The notes below the pieces were generated by a model that had not been told where the DNA came from, searched no databases, and worked only from the letters and a program-made list of their open reading frames with translations. Shown piece after piece: positions 20,017 through 44,370 of a stretch of 64,000 nucleotides of DNA (positions within the stretch are counted from its first letter, which is position 1; each line of letters starts with the position of its first letter). The stretch spans positions 49,827,939 through 49,891,938 of the forward strand of contig OX439006.1 in assembly GCA_949316495.1 (NCBI GenBank), read 5' to 3'. Made by a program: the position numbers and the translations under genes. The stretch comes from Amphiduros pacificus. Its lineage: Eukaryota; Annelida; Polychaeta; Phyllodocida; Hesionidae.

Positions 20017-23000
20017 CATAAAATTAAGGATGTGTGTGATTTCTGGCCAGATGCACAGTAGCATGTGAAGCACAGTATCTACATTATGGTGGATACATAT
20101 TGTGCTGATAGCCGAAGAAGACCTGATATAATTTAACAGATAACGATCGTCACAAAATACGACGGGGATTATTTGGGATGTAAGCGATATGCAAATGACA
20201 TCGACAATCTCACTGAACTTTCAGTACTTAACCAAAAAATGTGAACTGTTCGGAAGAATTGTGTCAATTAATGGGTGAAGATCGGTTGATAAATAATGCT
20301 TTTGGGTGTCATGTCGGCAATAAATTCTCATCAAGTATTGTAGTTCTGACACTAACCTATTTGGAGATTTCATTTTACGGCGCACAAATCCCAAAGGAAT
20401 TCTTATCAGACGTTTTCCTGATATCTATTTTTTTCCTCACACTTTTACTTTATGTTTTATCACCCCTTAGGATCTCACGAACATGTTCATATACGATATT
20501 AATATATTCCCATCCGCGTCAACTTGTATTATCAAATAAATAGTATGAACACATTTATGGTATTTCCATTTATTAAAAAAACAGTTTATTCTAATCTTTA
20601 GGAAAAGTAACATTATCGGAAACATGTATAAAAACTTGTATTTTTTTTCTCTGTTTAAGTATTGTAAAATATAAAAAGGTGACATTTTTAATCGACATCT
20701 TTCACAGATAGAATATACAAGACACAGAGATAAATGTCAGTGAGGCGCATCCGTGGTTCCACGTCACTGAACACAACATTAGGTACGTATTATCAGATAA
20801 GATGACAGTCTACCTGGGCTATAAACACGTCAAGTGTCTCATCTTTATGTGCCCAGGGTGTGTGGCTAGGGGGTTATCCTGGCTATTTACCCCCGATAAG
20901 CCGCTAAGCTGCGCGGATCACAGGGGCTTGGGCTAGACCCAAGATGTCACTCCAAGCGGCGTATATTGACGTAAAATTAAACATTTTCGCTAATTATGAT
21001 GTCGTGAAAAATGACAGATCTTTTGTGTTTGACAACTGCGACTTTTATCAGGTGTTGTGTTTATCGATGAATGTCTGTGTTTCAAAACAATGCGGACAAA
21101 ATTGGGATAAACAAAACATAACATGGCCTTAGACACGTTCTATATGTTTTTATCTTGTCTATTTTGTTTATTTACTTATTTTTTATATTTTCATAATAAT
21201 TATTATTATTTATTTATTTTTGAGAAAAAAATGGGAAAATGGTCATACCATGTCAAATGAAACTGAGTCGTGATATGAAGCAGGGACTGGAGATATGTAA
21301 GATGTGAGGTACGGAGATCGAGTGAGGCGACCGGTCCCAGAATGACATGCGGCACACGGTGACATATGTCAAAACGGACCTTACAGTTGTCAACTCCCCC
21401 CTCCAAATCAACCCTTGTGCATGCCCTACTAAATTATAACACTTGTTATGTAACCCCAATTAAGGATATTACAACAGGATGTCATAAAAACTTGACTTAA
21501 ATTATACATGTATATTACTTTGTTACCAAGCCAAATGCCGGTCTATCACGGCATCTTGAACTTTTGAAGTAAAACCTTGAAAATAAAATTCATTTTCAAA
21601 TAATGTACATAAATTGAGTTCACGATGGTTTTTTTTATAAGTGTATGACACATAAATATGAATACACATATACAAGGTATATAATTGCAACAACCTAGAA
21701 GTATGCTTCTGACTGCAAATAACGTTCTTCTAGATAAATGCCTTTCACGTGATTTCAGGAAATGTGTATGAAAGGCTTCTCTGACTTCGTATAATCATCA
21801 ATTTCATATCTAATGTTCCCATCAGAGTAAAGTGATCCACATTATATAATGCGCCACAGCCACTGCCGAGTACCTAAATATGATGGAAACTCATATTATA
21901 TTTGGGTTTCTATACCCTTTCTTGGAACGATTCAGGTTCATTCACCCGAAAGACAGCTTTAATTTTGAATAAAAATATGCCAAAAAAAATATATGCTCCT
22001 AAAAAGTGCTGAATTATTGAGTAATTAGACTTAAAAGCAGGGCGCTATCAGAGCGAGCGCGTCGTGTTGGACCGGGCACAAGGTGTATGTATCTCGGCTG
22101 GGGATTCGTGCTGAGGCGACAAGCAAGACCACTTGTCAAATGACGGATTTATGATTCATAAGGGTGGACTTTGACTGGTGCGAATGTTGACATTCATTGC
22201 CAGTCTATTCCTTGCTGCTCGTCGCTCACCGCTGCGTGGTCCTGGCCATGGCCGCCACAATGTGCACGCTGAATACTATCACGTGACCTTTTTGGGGGAA
22301 AAAAAAATATATATATATTAAATATATATATTTCAAATTTCAAAATTAAGTGCTGTGACTTTTTTTATGTTACGCTTTTGTCTCGGAAAAATTGACAGGC
22401 ACGCGGATGTTTAAGATTTCATTCTGAGCAGAGCGATTAAACCAATTAACGCTCGCAGTTCATCATATTCCTCGGTTATGATAAGGAAACATCAAGCATT
22501 AAATAAAATCATTTTTACATTAATACTACTTTAAAATTCCCGAAATTCGACGATATGACAGATTGGTGAAGAAGATAAACGACAAGATAATGAACAATAA
22601 TGAGCAAGTCCCGGATGCAACATTGATTAAACTATAGACATTTTCATTTAGTTTTTAATTTTGAGAAAAATTAAAGGGCGTGTTGTTTTAATGGATCGTT
22701 TTCCCATGGAGCATTGCGATGCATATGCTGCAAGGCGCATGTCCTTTCTCAACATGTATATTCTGTAAGGAATACACGAGATCAAATAGTTATCCAAATT
22801 TCAATAAAAAAAAGTGTGTTTGTAAATAATAATGCATATTTGGACAAGTTATGGACACAGAAGTGTATAAGTCAAGTGTCAGAAAATGGGGGATGAGATT
22901 TGTTTTCTCTTGTCACTTTACATTGAAGCATTGTTGTTGTGAACAATACAGCACACCATTGCAAACAGACCACGTGTGATGTCAAAACATTGTGTACACA

Positions 23001-24652
23001 AGCCTGGCTCAGTAAGCCAACCAACACGCCAGCCCGGGACCCAGCACTTGCAATCACTCCTCACACATTCTGTACACTTGGCCCATTCACATCCATTCTA
23101 AGTATTGTGATCACACCGACTAAACTTCAACTGCTTGAAATAAAGCTCCACCACCGCCGTGAGCAACATTTGTGCCCTCGCCATCCACGGAGAGAGTGAA
23201 TCGCAGCGGTTTTCATCGTCGAGAAGGATTGACGCCAGCTACTTCCCGGACCTCGCGGAATGGAATCTACGGGCCGTATCAAGATCGAATAATTAGGGTA
23301 GGCTCCTCAAATTTCTCTTATCACAAGCCCGGCGGTGTATATCTTGTTGCGTGTAGCACCGCCTCGCACCTCCCATGCTGTGGTACTTTAGCTTATCATA
23401 TCTGCTGTGATTATCTTATTTCTATGAGGAATATCTCCACAATCTTTGGTTTAACAACTAACAATTTTTAATGACATTGACCCAAAAAGATCTTCCACGA
23501 TCTCTGATAAAATCTCATAAATCTTTAAAATGATAATAATACTACTAATACATCTTGTCAAGATCTTTTTTCCCCGGGGAATTGATTAGTCAGTGGGTGT
23601 GAATATATCAGGCTCTTGCCTCCAAGTTTGCCAGTTTATTGAGAATCCGTAAGGCTAGGTCAAAGTTCTCCATATTAACATTATATCCTTCGTCTGATAT
23701 GACGCCTATCTACAAAGGGGGAATATATTAGGCTATCAAATTGGTCTCTTCCTTTTATCAGACAGAAATTATCATTATTGCTCAAACCGACTTCTCTGCT
23801 TTATCAAATTTACAGTCTCTTGTCAGATGTGAGCTGGGTCTGCGGACTGGAAGGTCGCTTAGAGCCGGGCTAGCTCCCTGCTACATCTGTGTTATATTAC
23901 TTGCTAGTCGCTTGCATATTATAGTTTGAATAACAAGCAATTTGATCAAAATGGATACCCTGGACTTGTTTCATTGATATGCGATGTAGGAATAACTCAA
24001 CCACCATACAAACTATGTAGATGTGTACACAAGAATAATTTATATACATATATGTATTCATGTGGTAAATTATTAGACAAGGGATTGCAAAATGGATGGT
24101 TGGTGTTATTTTAAAGAGGTCAGAGGATTGAGATCCGCATATTGTGTAGAAGGGGTGGATTCAATGTGGCTTGAGCCTAGATTGAGCTTTCACAGTCATG
24201 GCGGCTGAAGAGAACCACTCGGTGCTGTTTAAACAATAGTACGCCATTTTGGAATCGGAAGCGGAGAAATGGCTGTGGGCAGCTGGCTGGATCTGTTACA
24301 TTTCTGATAAACTTGGATATGCCAGGGTATGAGTTAAATACTAACAAAGTTGTGTTCACTGTGGGAAAATAATGCATTTTTTAAGGTTTGTTATGAGTTT
24401 ATTGGTGAATGTTTGTGAATTGTGGTTTGATTTCTCTGACAAATAAAGGAGGTGTTGCTAGAAGTTGTACTTTGTACTTTCAGGTAGAGTTCTGTGTAGT
24501 CACCTTGGGAGGAAGTCGCCTGCCATTTGGGAGCGTTCACAGGTTAACCCAACCTCTGTGTGAACAAAGCCATCAAGTCATTGACATATCAAGCTGTGTC
24601 CAAGATTCATCAGCAAGATTTTGTGTCCAAGGAATTGATATTGTGAGAGATA
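20017..24652. other. Sequence upstream of GATA copy 2
   Basis: No complete gene seen. 20,790-20,900 is rich in GATA motifs (listed separately). 23,150-23,290 is locally GC-rich and ends near a GT donor-like site; together with the acceptor-like TACTTTCAG at about 24,474-24,482 it could supply a 5' UTR exon for GATA copy 2. That is inference only. Confidence 0.4.
20786..20903. promoter_or_regulatory. Candidate GATA-motif cluster upstream of GATA copy 2
   Basis: Contains the palindromic double site TTATCAGATAAG (about 20,790-20,801), then TTATCC and CGATAAG within about 100 bases. It lies 3.8 kb upstream of the copy 2 start codon. Motif content is visible; enhancer function is inferred. Confidence 0.35.
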
Positions 24653-36109
<11,457 letters not shown>

Positions 36110-39100
36110 TTCATATTTTGTCAACTTGTAATATTATATAAATTTGAGAAAAGAAAAACACGAAATAAATAAAATCAGTAAATGATAACAATGAGGACTG
36201 CTATAATTCAAAGATTTGGTTGTGAAAAAGACATATCATAGATAAATCGCAGCACAGGGAATTAACTATTGTGAGTACAAGCTTAAGACTTTTTATAAGC
36301 TACATTGGTGTTGAAAATAAATTGTGCAATAGAAACTATAGTTATGGAAGAATCAGATAGAGACAACAGGCCACAGATGTAGATGTAAACTGTTCACCAT
36401 CACACACGAGTGTGTAGGCTTTCTGTAAAAAATGACTGTTTTCATACATTCCACATATCTCACTTAAATGTGATACGATACAGAGCGGGGAGTAGACACG
36501 ATTTAGTTGTAAACTATTAACTATTATACATTGTCATTATATATACATTTACATTTCATTAAATCTATATTTTATTATATATGTATATTCCAAGCAGGAA
36601 TATCAGATTGACGTATTCTTCTGGGTAATCTAGTTGTATTAGGTTGTCCATTTAAAAGAAAACAAACATCCATACTATTGGTGAAAGTTTAATGAAGTTA
36701 TTGATTATTACAATGATAGCAATTACAACAATTTTCATTCCAAAACATGCAATTTGTAGATACAATATTATATATATATATGTTCTTGGTTTTGGGACAA
36801 TTTTTCTTGTAAATATATAAGACATTTTAAAGCCAGTTTTGATGTTTTTGCATATAAATAAAAGCATCATTTGGAAGTCTGCATGACAGTTTTTTGAATA
36901 AGTTTGTAATCTGTAAATAAAATGCACACATCATGCTGCAATTCATGAGGGGTCATACTGCAAAATTCAATGTGAAATTATTTCTTTTTTATTTAGAGGT
37001 TTTTGGTTTCTAATTTTTAAACTGACCACGAAAATCCCACGCAGACTGATACACGTACACCTCAAAAAGGAAAATGTTTATATGTAAACCTGATTCGTGT
37101 ACTACAGCCAATTGCATATTGACACAACATATCCATTGTACTAGTAAAAATATTAATTTTGTTACTTTATTATGCTAATGAGCACTAAAAGGGGACTGTT
37201 AAAGTGTGCTTGTGATTTATCACATGTTTTTGTTTTCTCTTTCAAAGACAAATGATATATTTAAACAGTTTAGAACATTCATGTATGGGAGCTTTATTAA
37301 TGACTTTCATGGTTTCCCGATCCTATGTCATATGAATGTTATGTCCCATTTTCTGCCCTTTTTCACAGTTTCCCAAATATCTGTATTCCTGTATGCATTG
37401 AATTTATTAATAAACTCACAAATCACCTTTAACCCTATGCACATATACTCGTGTTATTAAGTAACATGTATGTCAGAGCATTTCAAGTGCCTTATTATAA
37501 AACAATGTATATAGTAGATTACAAATAAAAGCTGTTCATTAGTGTCGGTGTAGTATTAATATACTAAAGATGCTAAGCCAGTATCATATGTCTTGCCATT
37601 ACAAACCTGATGGTGTTTCTCAATTATATTTTTCAAATGTACATATTAATATGATTGAAGTGAAAAATAAATATGAATTGTACAAATGGAGGTGTCGTGG
37701 CAGTTGTACATTATATTTCAAATGGGATGCAACTACACACGTGCTGTGTCTACTGCCAGCTGTTCATTTATGATATGTGTACCTATACGTGAAAAATATA
37801 TCGTGTAATTGGCTATCAGCTAGAGATTTATTTAATTGGGTAGTGATTGAAATATAGAACTGCCATTTAGGAAAACGTATTTTCAGGGATGTAATTTATG
37901 AAATTTAAGTGGATTTATAGGGAAGTAATTTAATCATGGATATGTTTTCTACATAATTAGACAAAACAGTTCATCCTCTCTAAATAAAATGATTTTGATT
38001 GAATACCCTCGACGTGTTACTTTGTCGTTATTGTTAAACTTTGGAATCAATATAATTGATTTAGATAGGGTTTCATTTCCTCACAATTCAGCAATGTTAA
38101 TAGTCGTTCTGAAGCAATTAGTCGAATGTCCGTATTTGGACAGAATGAAAGATTCTTAATATCAGATTGAAAGGGCGTGCTAAATTGTATTAATATGAAA
38201 CTTAAAGAAAAATGATTGGTGCTTTATCTAATAACCACAATTTCTTACTGGCCATGGTATCCTCTATTACTGATTTATAAAAAAATGTTTCTGGGAGAAA
38301 ATGTCCTGGAGAGCAATACTGCCCCATTATGTTTTGGGCTCTTCGGAGATTTTGATAGAATATCCGACCAACTTTCGGCCATCTTGGTTTCTGTGACGTC
38401 ACAGCTTGGCTACAGCAAACACAAATGATTTTCCCGGTAACTCAAAAGGTGTGATGACCTTTGCATGGAACTAAGAATCCCCCACGACTGCATCTTACTC
38501 CAGTGCTTAACTTCCAAAGTCAATTACGCCATTTACTGGACAAATAGATATTATTTTTCTTGTGCATCTCACTCTTTACAACACAAAGGAATAGTTTACA
38601 CTACAAGTTGAAAAAAGACCTTTGTTAGGGAAAGTAATGTTACGTGTGTACCTTCCTATGTGGTAGGAAAAATAATATCTAACAACATATGCTTTCTTTT
38701 TCGGAAACAGATATTCTTTTGTGAATGTACATTTGATTTTCAGATTTAAAAAGTACTTTCACAAAAGTGACCCAATTTTGTGATTTGGTTTCTAGAATAT
38801 CAAAATTCTATATTTCAAAATTTTGTTCTTTATTGAATATGAAACCGGATAGGCATTACACACGGTATAAACGTATATTTTCTTTCATTAACTATTAATA
38901 TGAATTTCTGATTAAATATGTACAATAATGATGATGATCTACTTGTTAGTTCTGAATCAACCAGCACAACACTTCTGGTTATCTGAGGTCGTGGCCAAGC
39001 TTGTCATGGTGATGAGTGAATCGGCGATCATACTTCAAAAAGAGTGAGGCATTGTGTCCTGACAGCAAGAGAGTTTCTGCGTGACCTTATATCGCCTATA

Positions 39101-41857
39101 TTTTCCAGAAAAGGTCGTCCATGATAACAAAGATTAAGATACCACAGTATAAATAAATCTATATGGCCTGTTTCTCACAGGAGATGAGAGTAAATGTCCT
39201 TGGTTAAAATATGGAGATTTTATTTACAAATGCTCTAATCAAACTCTATATCCTAACGACTTGACAGGAAACAATACGATATATTTGTTAGCTAATTAAA
39301 GCTTATTTTGTTTTCTGGCATTCAATTTCAAGATACACGTGCAGATCTGTACTGAAAAAAATGTTTGCTTCTTATCTCCAGAAACATATAATCTGCTTGG
39401 ATAAAATTGGAATTTGCCAAATTGCAAAAATATGACAATCATGCTTAAGATTATTAAAATATTCAATCATTAATTTTATTACGCATGTTGTTTTTATGTT
39501 TTAAGAACATAACAAAATCGCAGATATATATATCATAGAACGAATCTCCTCGCGATGGGCAATACTCTATCTTGTGAGGAATAGCTCAAGTTCATCCCCT
39601 GGTGGTTACTACAGTTAGGGCGACCTCTAGTGGCAATTAATTCCCATTACACATTATGACCTGGGACCACGATTACATTATCAGATTGAAAAATAATTGC
39701 AAATGGCTAATCTATTACAATGTCCCATTGAAAACCATAGTAAATGCCTCACCTTCAAAAATTCATAAAAAATATATGTATTGACCTAGGGTATTTTGAA
39801 TGATATTTATCAGATGGCAAAAATATTCATCTATCTAAAAGCAAGTATGAAGTAGGGTTGACCATAGAATGTTTTCGCCAATGTCTGTTAAAACGCCACC
39901 TATCTTGAAAACAGAATTTAACATTAAAGTGTAAGAATGAGCCTTGCTTGACAACAGACACCAAAATGCAGTCCCTTCAATTGGTCTCACTCTTTTTGGG
40001 GGGTAACATTGGGCCACTTTGGTGATGCCTTTGTCCCACATATCAAATAGTAGACTCAGGTCTGCTATGCTTCGTGTTCAAGGCTGCCCTCTTGGCAATC
40101 TTAATTTCTGAAATCATACGTTGCCTGGAGATATGTGCTCTCAAATCCACTAATCCGCACACTCCAAGAAGGAAATTATTCCACTAATGCTCATATTCCA
40201 AAAACAGGGACGGATCCAGGATTTATTTTACCCCGGGGAGCTCAAACGCGGGGAAGGGGGGAGGGGCTCCAATTCCCAAAAGCCCCACTAGTCACAGCCC
40301 CAATGCCCGCCGCCTGGATCCGCCTCTGCAAAAGGAAATGTTTGTGTAATCATAAACTCAAATAGCCATTGTATAAAGGAGTAATACAGGAGAGAACGGG
40401 ACGATTAATCTCAATGTTGAATATGCCTTTGTCTATGAATTGTTTAGACATTCACTCCACCTGGTTGAGAAGAGAAAAGCTGAATGGCGAAAAGAACGTG
40501 ATTGGTCTAACGTAGCTATTTGAAATGTTTATTTAATGAAGGACCCATTTTTTCAACGGGAATGCATGGAGAGCACATAGGATTGTTGTCTGATCAGTTG
40601 CATCTGCTTCAATCAACGCTAAATCAAAGATAAACTAAAATAACATGCAGGTTTTTATCTACATACCACTGACCAATGAACAAAACTAAAATATGATTTA
40701 TGGCCACTTGACTCTAATTCACACAATTGGTTCTATAAAAATGCTTTGACTTATGATATTTTGGTTTAATATTTTCCATCATGACGTTTAGATATTTTTA
40801 GTGATGTTTGTAATAGCAATAACCAAAACCCTGCTTTAATTATTTCATGAGGCGTTATGATCATACATGTATTTAATATATAAACCTTTTGGATAATTTC
40901 ACCTTGTTATAAAAAGTGGCAATAATATGGGCTCAATCAAAAGTATTATTATTTTTAACAAACAGGATTTGAATTAAGTTTGCAAATAATTATTGATGAT
41001 TTACATAAATATCATTCGACAATTGTCCCTGCTTGGGTTTCTACATTTGATCTACACCAGGTGTCGCTTGTGACATGTACAATAAAGGCTGGGATAGGTT
41101 TGGAGACATGACAGCTGGTATGATGACAACCATTCTCTGTGCTGTGAAGGTAGTACATTGATATTTTGGCAACATCCACACGTACATAAAACCAGTGGTA
41201 CTTTAAAAAGATAAAGTTTGCGCGGGAATTAAAATGATAAGAAACCAAAATACAAAAAAGCAAAGTTATACAATATTTTTTTTAGCTTGATAAAATCTTG
41301 CGAGGTAAACCTGAGATTTTCTTTTACTGATCAGTTTTGAATCTTGAAGAGAATAAAAAGAACAGTTACATTGCAAACCTCAGGACTTGTAATCAATGAG
41401 TTCTAAGTGACCATTTCACACAAACGTTTCAAAATGTGAACCAGTGCAGACCTTTCACAAGCTGGTCACCCAAGGTTGAATATTTTTTCCATTTATCAAC
41501 TGATGATATAAACTGTTTTCGAACTGTCGGTGTTTTATGTGACTTATTACATCTATATGCAACATGTGAAGGTAGATTGCAGAATTGATGGGTGAAATAA
41601 AGGACTTGTTAAAAAAATGTAAAAAAAAAGAAAAAAAAAAGAACAGTTATGGCTGTAATAAACTGATTGAAATAATATGATATATCAGTCCACATTTGTT
41701 ACTATTTGTCAAACTCAGTACTAGTCAAAATTGCATATCTACAAAGTTCACCCATATGCTTCGTAGGTTTTAACACACCAGGTGGCAGCAGGGCCACTCA
41801 GGGAGTGAGAATTCCAGATATTTTTAAATAATCATTTTTTTTTATCACAGTTATACA
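36110..41857. other. GATA copy 2 3' UTR and intergenic sequence
   Basis: AT-rich, with no open frame I can support. Polyadenylation hexamers at 36,164 and 36,168, and more near 36,857 and 37,525, could end the GATA transcript. A short hAT-like element at 40,205-40,328 is the only mobile sequence recognised. Confidence 0.6.
40205..40328. mobile_element. Short hAT-like MITE
   Basis: 124 bp with imperfect 16-bp terminal inverted repeats: CAGGGACGGATCCAGG at the left, and CAGAGGCGGATCCAGG as the reverse complement of the right end. CAGGG-type ends fit hAT elements. The flanks share only a weak CAAAA, so the 8-bp target duplication is not clear. Non-autonomous, no coding. Confidence 0.6.
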
Positions 41858-43000
41858 TCACCAATTTGGCTTCATTTTATATATAGTATTAAGATCGCAA
41901 TATTTGTCCTTCCCCCACCACTCATCCAAGTTTTCATATGTTTTAAAAACATTGTTACTATTAAGCAATTCACATAAGTCACAGAATGACTGTCTGTACA
42001 TTTCTCTTGATCTGATCTCATATGATTCTTTCCATTTGAAATATTCCATATATTCGTCATCATCCTCGTTCAGCCTGATCAGATATGAGGCGAGATCTCT
42101 AGGTGATTTAAAATCCAAAATGTTGATAACAGATTTAGGGGGAGCATCACGACTGTAATTGGTACCTCCTAAAACTACTGGAACCACGTCATATTGCAAA
42201 ATATTAAACATCTTCTCTGTAACATAATCTTTACAAAAGGCGTTTTCAAAGGACAGGTAAAATTTGTATTCATTTTCCAACTTGTTATAGCACTCTTTGT
42301 GGAAACTAGGATTTGCAAAAGTAGCGCCCTCTTCTGGGCATTTTAGAGGTCCACACTTTCCATATATATCCACGTCAATGTACTTCTGTAATTCAGTAAC
42401 ATACTTTTCACGTTTACTTATAGTGCGGCAGTTGCTTACAAACCATGCCACAAATTTCTTTTTTCTTTTGATTTTGCCTTTTGATATTTCAGAGTTGTAT
42501 TTCGTACGTTTCCTCTCTTTCTCAGAGAGTTTCCTTCTCTTCCCGTACAGTACAGGTATATCAGAGCCTAATCTGTAAGTCATTGTCACATTGAAGAAAT
42601 TCTTAAATCTTTTCAAGTCATTCCACTGGTTGAAGGGGTGTTCCATTAAGAAAAAGACGTATTTCTGATGGGGGTGACGTACCACCGGAAATGGCGTCTG
42701 GGTGTTTACATTGCGCATGTGCCATATCAGTGCATCAGCCGAGTCTACTTCCTGTTTATCAAATGTTGCAATGCAATTATTTATCTTACATTTTGCATCT
42801 ATAAAAGGTTTCTGTCCTAAACCAAATTCAAAATCTTTGTGACTATAAAAATGAGTCCAATACAGTATTTTCCTGGGTTTTATATAGGTACTGGTCGTCA
42901 TAGTTTGACATTCAGCCCCTGTTTGATCACATTCTTCTGTGGAAGCCAATATGTACAACATGGACGAGACAAAACACGCCCACCAGAAGTAGACATCCAT
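41858..43000 (-). CDS. GT10 family alpha-1,3-type fucosyltransferase
   Basis: A 380-residue single-exon type II Golgi enzyme that should transfer fucose from GDP-fucose to GlcNAc of a glycan. Residues 5-20 (FWWACFVSSMLYILAS) form a signal anchor with a very short cytosolic tail. Family blocks in order are FFLMEHPFNQWND (117-128), FNVTMTYRLGSDIPVLYG (136-153), VAWFVSNC followed by VDIYGKCG (184-217), and FYLSFENAFCKDYVTEKMFN (247-266) followed by VVPVVLGGTNY, the donor-binding core. Between the second and third blocks lies a Lys/Arg-rich insertion (154-182). The start ATG is backed by an in-frame TAG four codons upstream. It lies head to head with the GT7 gene, start codons 1.37 kb apart. Specificity (alpha-1,3 on LacNAc, LacdiNAc or chitobiose core) cannot be read from the sequence. 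Confidence 0.95.
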   Translation of the reverse strand: MDVYFWWACFVSSMLYILASTEECDQTGAECQTMTTSTYIKPRKILYWTHFYSHKDFEFGLGQKPFIDAKCKINNCIATFDKQEVDSADALIWHMRNVNTQTPFPVVRHPHQKYVFFLMEHPFNQWNDLKRFKNFFNVTMTYRLGSDIPVLYGKRRKLSEKERKRTKYNSEISKGKIKRKKKFVAWFVSNCRTISKREKYVTELQKYIDVDIYGKCGPLKCPEEGATFANPSFHKECYNKLENEYKFYLSFENAFCKDYVTEKMFNILQYDVVPVVLGGTNYSRDAPPKSVINILDFKSPRDLASYLIRLNEDDDEYMEYFKWKESYEIRSREMYRQSFCDLCELLNSNNVFKTYENLDEWWGKDKYCDLNTIYKMKPNW

Positions 43001-44370
43001 ATCAAATGTCTACCTTCCGAATCGACTGCACATTAAAGTTGGACCGCCTCTTATTTTTATCTAAAATAAAGGACGATATATCAGACATGAAGACATAAGT
43101 ATTAGGTGCTAAATATATTTTGATTCAATCTTCGACCAACTTACAGCTGCCATGGATGCGAGTTTGTAGGAAGAATTCATCAACTGATTTAATTCATTAA
43201 AACATTCTTTCTGGCAGAGGCAAAGGATTTGTTGATCACTGATTGGATGAAAGTAAGCACGTGCTTCTTTCTGCAGGATTCATCTGCTGGTTCCTGCTTA
43301 CTCTGGTGAAATTGCAAAACCTTTTTTTTCCAGAACTCACAACTCATTTTTCTAGTTTGAGAGTGTCATGAACTGGTTTAAAATTCAATAAATCACATAT
43401 TTAAAAATACCGTGACACACTTGAAGACAGATATTCAAGGTTCAAATAGTTTGAAAATTCGAGGGTTCAATTTCAAGTGATTATATATTTTAAATATTTG
43501 GTTTTCATGGTTGTTCTGTACACAAGAATACTATGATATGATAAATAAGCATATTGCTTGATACAGATTTACCCTTAACAAATTTTGATGATAATAACTT
43601 TGAAATAACTTTACTCACAGCAAAGATTTGGATATGATAATCATGTGCCAGCCAATTCTGCAGATTATATGAGAAATATGAGTTGCCTTTACTCGGCCTA
43701 CTCCATAGGTTTATATAATTAAACAGATTACAGCACACGCTTACACTAATCCATGCTTAACATACATAACTTTCACTGCTATTTCCAGGATTGGTGACAT
43801 TAATCAACTAACATAAATCTACATTCTGCACGAAGGATCATATTTTGATACGATGTCTTGGGTTTATTGATTTTAGGATTAACGCCAACTTGATGTGATT
43901 AATAATGGATGCCCACTCTTCCCCATACATAGCAACATAACGCAGATCCAGAGCAAACGTCAAAACCCAGGGAACCATCTTTTGACAGAGAATATCGATC
44001 CTCTCAGGTAAGCTATACTCTATGATCATGATGATAAACAAGTCAGAAAGCACCTGGTATAGAGAAAATGTATTGTTAACAATTCCTGAGATATATTTTA
44101 TCAATGCTTATGCAGTATTGATTTTATCTTAGTGCTGACAATGTCCTAGTGCTGACAATGTGCTGACATCATGTCAAATCCAACATAAAATGAGGTTCTT
44201 AAGATATGAACCAGACCATTCGGGACATCATCAAGTAGGGGAACCTGTAGGGGAGTTGGTTGTCTTCAAATATAGAGAACCTCCACCCACAATATCTAGA
44301 CCCAACCTTGAATACAGACTTAAAAGGAAGTATAGTGTTAATATTTTATGTTTTATTTTTCATTCCAGAT
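43001..44370. promoter_or_regulatory. Shared divergent intergenic region between GT10 and GT7 genes
   Basis: 1.37 kb between two start codons facing apart, so it must hold the 5' regions of both genes. An acceptor-like TTTTTCATTCCAG ends at 44,368, two bases before the GT7 start codon, which suggests an upstream non-coding exon. No clear TATA box picked out. Confidence 0.45.

Noticed and set aside
18793-20061. 422-codon open frame as a repeat protein gene
   Set aside because: The frame exists only because the 18-bp unit is a multiple of three with no stop; several other frames are open too and no start context or flanking exons are seen.
44260-44370. Upstream in-frame ATG for the GT7 gene
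   Set aside because: Possible, but a strong pyrimidine tract and AG end at 44,368, and the extra residues would add a second hydrophobic segment not typical of the family.
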